64,000 bases of DNA from Henricia sp. BOLD:AAB3569 (taxonomy: Eukaryota; Echinodermata; Asteroidea; Spinulosida; Echinasteridae), in contig JBBELK010000376.1 in the NCBI GenBank assembly GCA_037783545.1, positions 744,001 through 808,000 on the forward strand. The letters run 5' to 3'. This document shows, piece by piece, positions 11,701-23,700 of this stretch. Position numbers and translations under genes: made by a program. The notes beneath the pieces were generated by a model. It made no database searches, had not been told where the DNA came from, and saw nothing but the letters and a program-made list of their open reading frames with translations. How positions within the stretch are numbered: position 1 is the first letter of the stretch; every line of letters begins with the position of its first letter.

Positions 11701-14700
11701 TTCGAATGAGAGGTCTCTTAATAGTTATTAAAACTCAAGTTATTGTGGATTTTCTTCAGTCGAATCTGACCCGTTTTGTTTTAGTCCAAATACGCTGGCA
11801 CAGTCCAAGCGGTTTTAGTAGATATTGTTTACAGATCAGTTAAACAGTTCTGTTAACACGGCATTAATCTCAACCTCTAACTGAACATCCAGTTGGTACC
11901 GTGTTAACAGATCTGTTAACACGGTGTTAACACCATGTTAATTCTCTGCACTGTACATTGGGCGAAGTTACAACTCTGAGTTGCGTGTTAGTGTAACAGA
12001 TCCGTTAACTTCATCAGAATTGTGACCTCAGAACAAACAACGTATTAACACGATGTTAACATGATGTTAACATGATGTTTAAGACGTGTACGGTGTTAGT
12101 GTTACATCTCATGTTAGTTCAAAACCTCATGTTACACATCGTGTTAGTGTAACAGATCTGTTAACAGATCTGTTAACAGATCTGTTAACAGATCTGTTAA
12201 CCTGAACGAAGTGGGTGGTATTATTTGGAACTTTCGTGATTCTCAATAAATTGAATTTCATATTTCAGCACAACTTTTGAATATGAATGTGTTCTTGCAT
12301 TCTATATCCACAATTGAGACCTTTTTTGGGACTCCGTGAAGATTTTGAAAATTTCAATCTTTTAGTGGTTATAAGCTCATGCAACACGGATCGGAGGTCA
12401 CAATTCTGTATTAGTGTTGAAAGTCAATGCAGAACCCTATACCGGGGCGACGCGAAAGTCGTCAAAGTAAAAATCCAAATTTCTGCTAGCATAAAATTGG
12501 GTCTTTTGAAAATACTCTTTGCGAAACCAAAAAACCTGAAAATCTACCAGCAGAAAATGAGAAATTTGGGTTGTCCACTTTTGACGCTCCATATAGGGGG
12601 TACCCTCAGCCCCATATCGTGCTGCATATGCAAAAATCGCTACTCATGATCACAGATTCTTAGTAATAAGACTGTGGTCTGTGATTACAGGGGACAGCAC
12701 CAATTTCTTTAATATTTTGTTCTGTGATTACTGACAAATATTTAAAACAAAAGACCATAAAGGCTCATAATTTGTTCCATTATATTGAATAGGAATTTGG
12801 TGTCCCGGGTTACCTACCAGGTATGCCATTGAAAATTAGCTGGAGAATGAGTTTGCTTTACCCTTGGTGCCTTATCCACACACAAACGGTAAATTTAAGC
12901 GGCATTTATGGAAATAAAAATAAATATTTTCTACTGGAAAACCACTTTCAATCACTTAACATGCTTGAAAATCTTTAAAAGCATTTGTCACACTTTTGGA
13001 CACCTAATTTTGGGAATTACCCTTATTGATGTAATTTGCCCAAACATAACACGGTATACTGGTACATGTATGTGAAAACCTGTGCTTTTCCCCAAAAACT
13101 CGCTAAAAACACATAGGTCGAGTTCGGAGGGTCTGTTCTTGACACGCGAACATTGTTCTCGCGCCCGAACAGCGGGAACACGACCACCTACATGTATCAC
13201 ACACCACCTATCCACTGAGTTACCCGTGTCAAGAACAGACCGCCCGAACTCGACAACCATGCACTTGCTCGGGTGGGACCCTCATGCATACCAGTCAGAT
13301 GTCTTAACCACTCAACCACTGAGCTTGCCAGTGCCGAATGAGAGATTTGTATGGTCCTACGTGGGCGAATATTGTATAAAGTAAGGTAATTACTTTATTG
13401 GCCAATATGGTGTTTTGAATGGATACATGTACAGTAATTTGCCCATACACGACATGGTATTATTACTGGCTCAAATTTTTACACAATTTAAAAATGACCC
13501 CATTCAGTTCAAAAACTACTCCCGGATTTGGAGTTGGGAAAACTTACCACAGTAACAGCGTCGTTAAGCAGGGATTCCCCAAAAACCAAGATATATAACA
13601 CCTCATTCACATGCACCTCCGTGAAAACTGCCAACACGGCAACGGGATCGACGGCTGATATAAGACTACTAAACGTTAGGCACTCCAGTAAGCTCACACT
13701 TATAGAGGTGCCATTCCTGTCACCATACCAGCCAAGCTCCGAGATTCCGTACAGTGAGAAACCAATAGCCATGGTGTTGAAAAGAGTACCAATGACGGCG
13801 TAAAGCAGGATTGTGCCAATGTTGTCAAAGAATGCTCTGTGGTGAAAAAAAGAAAGATAGCTAGTACTGTACATCGGCAACTCCATGTAAAATGTCATTA
13901 ACATTACTGGAAATTAAAATCAACCATTAAACCTCCCACGGCACATTTACCATTACCGTACATGTGTCAGTGCCAGTAAATGGTTCGTTTTGCTGTTAAG
14001 CATGCTAGAATCTGCTGGCGGGTCAAACACACATGCTTTATACTGTAGTAAACAAATAACCAACCAGTTACCTGGTAATACATGTAGCCCGCAAGCGAAA
14101 GGACATAACAATACATCTCCGCGCAAAGCATGATGGGCTTATAATGGATTACTCACCGAATCCCCGCTCATTGTGTTTGTGCCGAGTACGTCAAACTTAC
14201 GGTACTGTACTTTTTAACGCGCTTTTTAACCGAGTGGGATGCAGTTAGGCCGCGGCACTAGAGCCACCTCCGAAGAGTCTCTGGGGAATATTTTGGCGAC
14301 AATTTTACTTTAGTAAATTGCCCCTATGTACGATCGTTAAATTCATGAAACAACGCTATATACCCCGTAGGCCATTTCATTAGAGTACTCCAAACAATCC
14401 CATTAACCCCTGCGCGTCATGGTTTTGTTTACACTGTTGACGTCATCTCTAATTCGGTCTATTATTGAAGTATATCAGTTCACTACGCAGGCGCTTTATG
14501 AACAAATTGTGAAACTAATTTCCAGGTACGGGTACTATAATACATGTAGGCATACATGTACATGTAGTATACAAATATTGACAGCTCTCATGATGGTGAT
14601 GGTAAAAGCTATTAATGTCCCACTTGAGGTGATCTTGAGATATTAGGCCTGCTTGAGACATTAAGCAGCTAGTTTACACCATCACTCGAATAAAGAACAG

Positions 14701-17700
14701 TTACATAAGTTTCTTCCTCATCTTCACGCAATCTGTAATTGGCGTTATAATGCTGTTAATTCAGTAGGCCTACCAGTAGCTATTTAAAATAATGCTAATC
14801 CTCCAGCGTTTGTACAAATTAAAATGGTTCCCTTCAATAGACCGATCCAGTAAGCTCCGCCCATTTAGAAATTGCCTAGCAACATGCCACACATTGCACA
14901 TGTGAGGCACGCGTGCAGAAGAGTCGCATGGCCGCACCGTGCGTCTGCGTCAGTGCCAGCGCCCATGGTCAGCACGTATTGAAACACGCACAGGCACACA
15001 GAAACTGCACGCTCGAAAGCAAATTGTGCACTTAAGTATCTGGTCGTGTGCGTGCACGTACAACACGCCTGTAATACGCGTAACGCGCGCGATCGAACAA
15101 AAACATCTCAACACACATCTAGAACGCAGTGAATGCACAACATAGCAAAACGACAAGCTAATTTTGGTGAGTTTTTCCCGTTTACACAAAAACACATTTA
15201 TGAAGGGATTAAAAGTAGGTTAGGATAGTCAATTATATAATCCGTTTTAAACCGGCTAGGGTCCTCTGCGCTGATAAAAATGATGTTTATGGTGTTTTTG
15301 CGTCACTCGTGCTGCATTTCGCAGTAGGACTCCGGTAACCAAAATGGAGATCCACTTTTTGGTTACCTCAACCCGAGGCTGTGATTGGTCAATTCCAAAA
15401 TGGGCAGAGCTTACTGGATCGGATCGGTCTATTCAATTCAAATTGAGATATACCCCTCCCTACCAACCTGTTCCCCAATGCATCCCCTCCCACCCCCACC
15501 CAACCTCCTCCCCCCAACCCCCCAAAAAAAAATTGTCATGATACATGTAGATAAGCCTGATTAGTAATATTTTACACAAAAAATTGCAACCTACAATGAG
15601 CAAATTTAAATTAAACCAATAATTGTAGTTTTTGCCATAAAATTAACAAATTATACAAAATCAAGGATGCGATTTAATTTGTTCCGGTTTTTCCCGTAAT
15701 ACACGTAGTCTTTATTACAAGGCATTGAGACAAAGCAAAGTTCTGGGTTTTCCAGGAACAATCACATCCCAGAAAATGCAAAGGGTGTACATGGCCATGG
15801 CCATGCAAGATATGCAAGATATGCAGAAACGATAAAGGTAATATTTAACTTAAAAGTCAATTTCTACACACATGCCACAAAATGTATGTGTATGGTATAC
15901 ATGTTGAAGCACTTGTACATGTAGTACACTTTGTTAAGTACCAGAGTACTGGCATCTTTCACATCTGTATTTGTAAAAGTGAAGACAAATGAGGTGCTAA
16001 ACTCTTGATTCTGTTGCAGCAATCAATACATGTACATTGATTTTCAGCTTCCATTTTCACGTTTAACACAACAAATCAATTTTATAAAATCACCCATTTA
16101 TTTTCACAGTAACATCTGTTGTCCTCAATAAATATGTTAACTACATGTATGTATAGTGCATACAGAAGCTAAAAGCAAACCTTTTTACATGTACCGGTAC
16201 GCAGTAAACTTGTACGAGTGTTATACCAAGTAATTTTTCCCCAAGCCAAATCAAGTCACAAGACATTTTTCCAAAAGCAAATCAAATCCCAAGTCATAAA
16301 AACTACATGAGCTTACGCACATGTACATGTACGCAAGTCAAGTCGCAGGTAATTTTTCCCATATCAAGTCAAGTCAGCCATTTTTCCAAAGTCAAAACTC
16401 CATAAGCAAATAAATTTGTTTCAAAGTCATAGTTCATGCGACACACAGCTTATTGGGTTATTCCCAAAATAATGGGTCCAAAAGTATGACATGCTTTTAA
16501 ATTTGTTAGTGATTGAAAGTGGTTTCCCAGCAGAACATATTTATTTTTATTTCCACAAGTGCCACTTAAATTTAATGTTTGTGTGTGGATAACCCAGGTT
16601 AATCCAAACTCATTCTACAGCCATTTTTCATTGGCGTATGTAACCCGGGACACCAAATTCCTTCATGTATATGATGGAACAAATTGACTTGTGACATTGG
16701 CTTAACAAAAATTGACTTGGGGGAAAACTGACTTGGTTATAATATACACGGATGGGACGTTTAACCGGTTGACCGGTTTTGCCGAATGTTTAAACGAAAC
16801 CCAATTTTAAAGAATTTACAATAGTTTTCAGAAGGTTATTTTAATGACTTTATGAAATTGAAATAAATTTATATGGGGTCGTAGTAAAATTTTGACCAGA
16901 TAAAGCTTCCATAATTATTTTGGGGGTCTAGGGGGATTGTGTACATTGCACATGAACTACATGTATAAACACCAGCAACAATCTTTAGTGTCAGCCGATT
17001 AAAATAATTGCAAACCAGTTTCTGAATTAACCATCAATTCCCATCCCTAGTTATAACCCTGATGCAGGCTAATTATATGAATGTGTCAAAGTTCAATGGC
17101 TGTGAAATGAAATTACACACAAGTATAGGGAAAGTGATCAATCAGTCTACCTAAAATCTCCCATTAAAGGTACACACCGGCCTACTGTTTACATGATTTA
17201 GTGATGTAGCAGCACTGACAATACTTTTTTGATGGTCGTTGTGAAAAAAGATCATCAAAATATCCCGTAATTTACTAAAGAAGTGCAAAATTAACAAAAA
17301 CGGTCAAAAGACGGGTTATATGCTTTACCAGCCGTTGCAACTACGCGCGAGCCTCACGATTTTGTCACAAATGATTCGCTCTTCTCCTGCTCAGGATATC
17401 TCAAATTTTCTGCTCACGATTTCACTGGACAGCTCGGACGACCGAATAGGAATTTCCGTTTTCTTTTGAGGAGTTGGCATCATGTTTTTTTCTTCACGAA
17501 CGTACACCGCAGCAACACACCCGGCCGTGTGTGGACTCAGGCTATTTGCCGTGCTGTGCACGCGGGGCAAATATCCTACACTCCACGGTAGCCTGCCGTA
17601 GCACGCGCTCGCTCCCGGTCTCCGGACTCTCGAAAGAAACAATTATGTTCGAATTTTCATACTTATGTTTAACTTTGTTTCATACATAAATAAATGTATA

Positions 17701-20700
17701 AATTAAATAGTCTCTCTTTTGTCAATTTATACTTATAAATATTGGGGGGAAATCAGAGTTGAATTTGGTGCAGTTCTGCAGTAACAAACTTTTATACGGC
17801 TGGAAATACAACTAACTCACAAGACCACGTGACTTTTCCGAAAAGTCACGTGACCTTGAGTTTTTCAAAGGTGCTCAAAAACGGCCAAATTTGACGGCGT
17901 CTTTTCAGGATATATCTAATTTACTCTCGAAGGCGCTTCAGAATAATGTATGGGTCTATTTCGAGCCCAAAATAGCCCAACAAAGCCGGTGTGTTCCTTT
18001 AACTTATGTGTAGTTTCAAGACAAAGCAAATTAAAGGGACACACCGGCTTACTGTTTACATAATGTAGCGATCTAGCATCCTTGATAAAACAATTTTGAT
18101 GGATGTTGTGAAAACAAAAATATCAAAATGTCACGTAATTAACTAGAATTTTTTTAAATTAACAAAAGAGACAAATGTTGGGCTATACGCTTTACCGGCG
18201 CGATGTATTATGTATCATGTGTTTGTAAATAAAGGTGGCATTCGATATGGGTCGACAAGTGTGTAACCTTGTTTCCTTGTTTTCCCTGACTCATCACACC
18301 TTGCATGATCCCTCAGGTCAGCGCTGACTCGAGGAAGCAACTCGAACGCAACGTTTTGGTGTCTTAAGCACCCTCAATAGTTAGCTGTTTTTTCTTCGGG
18401 TATTATTTATTGCCGCGAAGCGAAGACGCGAAAATCTGAGAGATTCTCTCGTCCGTATCAACACCCAGAAACCCTTCTTATGAAATATGTTGGCAGATTT
18501 GTGTACAAATTGGAAAATACGGTATGTACATATGTACATAGTGTTCGTAGGACATTATTTCCCAACAAGAAGAGAAACCAACCGCGAATGACAAAAGCAA
18601 CTTGCACTTCTCGCTGGTTTCTACGGCTGGAAATACAACTAACTCACAAGACCACGTGACTTTTTGGAACCAGAACCTGCTTCAAAAAGTCAAGTGACCT
18701 TGAAATTTTGAAAAATGCTCAAAAACGGCCAAATTTGACGGCGTCTTTTCAGTACCGGTATACATGTATATCTACATGTAATTTACTCTGGAAAGCACTT
18801 CAGAATAATGTATGGGTCTATTTCGAGCCCAACAAAGCCGGTGTGTCCCTTTAATTTGTACACAACCAACATGTACATCACGGACATCATCTTACCTGGA
18901 GGGCATGAAATAGCCAGCCTCCAACATAATGGGAGGAAGGAGAAACAGGAAGAAGAGTTCGGTGCCTAGACCAGAGGACAGGCTGCTGGGAAAGAAATCC
19001 TTTTTTATCCTGAAGATGCCTCCAATGCCAAAACCGATGACGATCAGGAGGCAGCTCTCTGGCAGGATCTCTGGCAGTCTGGTGTAGTGGAAAACTGAAA
19101 AGGCAATGGCAATTTTGGGTTAAAGGTAATGTATACATGTACATATAGCTTTTAGCAACAACAAAAAAGAAAAAAAGAACAATTGTGACCAGCCGCCACA
19201 AATGGGATAATGCCAGTCCAAAATTAGTTTGGCTTTTTACAGTTTCAGAAAAAAAGGGTTTTCACGCTTCAAAATGGTGGTTTTTTAAGTTTGTATTCAG
19301 AAGTTAAATTCTGGTTCACTGAATCTGACCATGTATTTAAAATGTGCATATTTACTACAGCAAGAAATGTGGGTTAAAGTCAAAGACTCCACAATTAAGC
19401 TTATTTAAATAGTATACAAATGTGGACAAATGAGTTTGGGAAATCTGGATGAGTTTGGGAAATCTGGATGAGTTTGGGAAATCTGGATGAGTTTGGGAAA
19501 TCTGGATGAGTTTGGGAAATCTGGATGCAGTGGAAAAACAACTTGGCTCGGGCTCCAGCGGGATTCGAACCAAGGACCTTCTGCTTTAATAACGTGCAGA
19601 TTATTAACCGGTTAACCGACACTCGGACTCGGACAGTCAGGGCTCGGACTTGGACTCGGGCGGTAAGGACTCGGAGATTTGGGCCGAATCCATCCGAGTC
19701 CAGTGAAAAAACAAAAAAAACCAATATTTAACAAAAAGCACATCATACAGGCGCCGAAAATTATTGGAAGTGTATATTGTAATTTATTTTGGGGCCAAAA
19801 GTATTTCGAACATGTGAAATAAAATTTTGAGATTGTAATATTAATAATTTCTAATGCTTTAACTAATATTGAGCACTCGAAATGTATCTCACCTCCCAAA
19901 GAAACATTTTTCTCAGCCTGAAGCAAACTTACGAGCTGCCAAAGATCACAGACACGATCATTGACACAATTGCACTTGGAATTGAACATGTTGAAATAAG
20001 GACTCGGGACTCGGACTCGGCCTGCTGAGGACTCCAATGCTTGCTGGACTCGGACTGAAAGACTCGGACACCAAGGACTCGGACTCAGACTCGGACTCGG
20101 ACAGTGGGGACTCGACTACAGCCCTGCCTGTTTCAAAATTAACCGTAAATTCCTATCCCTAATAGACGATGTGCTCTTTGTTTGAAATTGGTCGTCGTCT
20201 CTGTTTAAAAATTGGCCGTCGTCATGCGCGCGCATCTTGTTTTGCAAAAATTTGGTTTGGTAATGAGGCCAAAGGTCACAAAATTCAAAGACAATTTGAC
20301 ATGTGACCTCATTCCTAAACCAAATTTATGCATGTATAAAACAGGATGCGTGCGCATAACGCCGGGCATGTTTTGGTTTGTTGTGACGTCAGAGGGCACA
20401 CCGTCTACCGGTACATGTACATGTATAGTGTTTTATACCGCCTACTGTATGGTTGGAATTTACATACATGTTCAGTACATTTCGAACCAATTTAAATTTC
20501 TCCAACCAAAGGCGGATATGCCCAGACAAATAAAAACATACAGCATTATTATTATTTTATTATTATTTCTTTCTGGTATTCATACCAAGGATTCCTCAAT
20601 AGTGCTCATTGCACTGTCACTCGTAAGCGTGAGGAAACCCATGAAGAATTAGAATTAGAAATGGCCAGAGACATGGGGAATCCCCTTGCTCTTCACGAAA

Positions 20701-23700
20701 GAATATGCTCTGGGATCTTTAGAGTGCGTTACCATTACCTAACACACTGGACCAACGGCTTTACATCCCTTCCGAAGGATGGAGCAAGTGTGGTTGAGTG
20801 CCTTGCCCAAGGGCACAGGTACCGCAGCCGGATTCGAACCCGCAACCCCAAGTTTTCACCCATGATTGCGAGTCAATGACCCTAACCACTCGGCCACGGT
20901 ACCCCATTGATGTAATGTACATGGACATGAGTATAAAAAAGTGCACTGCCCTTAATTACCAAAATTTCCAATTCATTCCAATTGGAAATCCAATTGGAAT
21001 GAATTGGGTTTAATTGGTTTTAAGTTGGTTTCAGTTGGTTTGAATTGGAGTGCTCAGTTCCAATTGGAAAAAAATCACTGACCAACTCAATTCTTCTGGA
21101 AACCCAAATGGTCTGAATTGGTGTTTAATTGGTTTTAGTTGGAAACTGTTGGAATTGGGTTTTACCAATTGGAATCCCGTCTATCATTTCATTCCCAATT
21201 GGAATCCCGTCCAATCGTTCCATTTCCAATTGGAATCATAGCAACTCATTTCATTCCCAATTGGAATCCCGTCCAATGTTTTCATTTCCAATTGGAATCA
21301 TAGCAACTCATTTCATTCCCAATTGGAATCCCGTCCAATGTTTTCATTTCCAATTGGAATCATAGCAACTCATTTCATTCCCAATTGGAAGTCCCAATTG
21401 GAAGTCCCAATTGGAAGTCCCAATTGGAAGTCCCAATTGGAAGTCCCAATTGGAAGCTCCAATTGGAAGTTCCAATTGGAAGTCCCAATTGGAAGCTCCA
21501 ATTGGAAGTTCCAATTGGAAGCTATAGTTCCAATTGGAAGCTATAGTTCCAATTGGAAGCTATAGTTCCAATTGGAAGCTATAGTTCCAATTGGAAGCTA
21601 TAGTTCCAATTGGAAGCTATAGTTCCAATTGGAAGCTATAGTTCCAATTGGAAGCTAGTTCCAATTGGAAGTTCCAATTGGTAATGAATTGGTTAAAAAA
21701 ATGCAATGCATTGTGGGATTCATGTAACTGAACAGACTTTACCGTGTAAAAAAGGTAATTTGCTTCAGTTTTGGCATTGGTTGTTGCTTGATAATAGTCA
21801 AATTGGCAATTGTCGGGAATGAACAAACTCAAAGTGGCGAGAGATTAGAATTAAATTTGGTATTCGGTATAGTAGGTGTGTGCCAACCATGGGTTACAGG
21901 GTGCAGGTTTTTGTGGAGCATAAATAGTAGTCACGCATAAAGTTAATAGTGTAAGCAGCATGGATCTTCAACAGTGGGCAGGAATCAGCAGTGTATTGAG
22001 TAATGGAAAATGGTAAGTACATGCATGTGGGAGCTAGGTGGGAGATGGGACAGGTGTACCATAAACAAAATGAGAGAACAACGTGAAACTTCGCATCATG
22101 TGGGTGGAAGGGCAATTCCCTGCTTCAGTCTTTTTTTCCAATTGGTTTTTTTTCCAATTGGTTTTTTTTCCAATTGGTTTTTTTTCCAATTGGTTCCAAT
22201 TGAGGAGTGCCAAAACTCAATTGGTAAAATGTCCCAATTGGTTCCAATTGGAATTTCCAATTGGAAATTTTGGTAAGGGATGGGTCATGTGGGTCAGTCT
22301 AATCCTTTTCACCCAATTCTAAAGGAAATACACCTGGACCAGACTTCCTTGTGCAAGTAATGTACTGCACACATACATGTACTGGTAGCACCACGTAAAC
22401 AATGTTCTACTGCATGAATCAAATTTCTTGCAAAGTCACATTGGCAGCTCATCCGGTGTACTTGTGTACACATTACACTGGACCAAATAGTTTTAAAGCA
22501 GGGCTGAAACCTTGAAGCTACTTGGCGAGGAAGAAAGTTATTTTATAAAATGGATGTTACTTGATAAAGTTGTGTTTTTCTTATCTTTATTGCTGACTTT
22601 ATATTAGAGAGAAAAATGAATAACTACATGTACATGTAGACCGTGTTCGTCAACCGGCAACAAGCCAAAATGAAAAACGGGGTGATGATGTCATAATGAT
22701 ATGCATTGACCCCACTACGTCATAGCGAGGAGACAGTCACTATTTTGCAAAGCAAGTTGCATGCTTTTCGCATAGCATAAACCACCAGTCGTTATTTTTC
22801 TGTAAAAGCTTTCAAAGTTTTCGGTGTATTTTCTTAGTGGTTAATTGTTACACTGAATTCTTTTTTGATAACAATAAAATGCCAGCTTTGTGCCTTGTTG
22901 GTGGTAACACTTGCAACTCAGTGGAAAATCTGCGGTTCCGTACCGGTACGTGCATACAACGTGTACCGGTACGTGTTTGCTGCGAGGAGCAAGGTACACG
23001 ACCACAGTCAGTGAAGCAGCTCTGTGTGTCTGCTCCCTATGACATCATCATAGTGCACACACATACATGCAGCTCGAGTTGATTGACATTATGACCTTTC
23101 ATTTTCAGTTTCGCGTGAAAAGAGTCTCGGAAATAGATTGACTTTTCCGGGATGAAATTCTAAATAAAATGTTCTATATAAAGAAAGGACTATTATAAAG
23201 AAAGGAATAGTTGAAAACCATGAAAGTCAAGGGATATTTCCATCCAGCTTTAAAGCTAGAAACAAAATAATTAAAGCAAAAAAAGAAAATTGGGTGTAAA
23301 AGTAGCATGAAAACACATGCTTACATGTACATGTCTTATGGATTTGAAGTGTAAGCAGAAGAATAAAAAACAGCCAATGATTCAGGGAAAGGCAAGTGTA
23401 CCGTTTCCTGAAATAGAGTTTAAAACCCGGATATACATGTACCGGTAGTATCCTACATTGTATGCTGTAATAATGCACACGTACATGTACATTCACAGGT
23501 GATACATGTACAGGTCTTTTATGTACGGCACACATTCTATTTTACCATGTTTACTCCAGCTATCTTTTACATGTTTGCACAGCATTTCCTTGTATAGCAC
23601 TCAACATTATATCATAAAATTAGCCCACTCACCACTGAATGCCAAGTATTGACAAATTACAAAGGTCCTGTACATGTACATATAGTTACGGTACTCTGTA

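Larger units (their letters stand above)
11125..13022. mobile_element. 1.9-kb TIR element (GGGTAATTCCCAAAATTAGG) with a nested foldback
   Basis: The left end GGGTAATTCCCAAAATTAGG and the right end CCTAATTTTGGGAATTACCC are exact inverted repeats, continuing into GTCCAAAA/TTTTGGAC. A second element with its own long inverted arms (11278-12600) sits inside. A partial relative is at 16456-16690. No transposase frame. Confidence 0.85.

Noticed and set aside
19612-20037. 141-codon minus-strand frame
   Set aside because: Begins and ends in GACTCGG repeat DNA; the middle shows no domain.
20820-20904. tRNA gene candidate
   Set aside because: A and B boxes are present, but the sequence is the head of a SINE with a body and tail; the same head recurs truncated at 9708.
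21129-21565. Frames with [11 protein letters not shown] repeats
   Set aside because: Products of the CCAATTGG minisatellite, not a protein gene.
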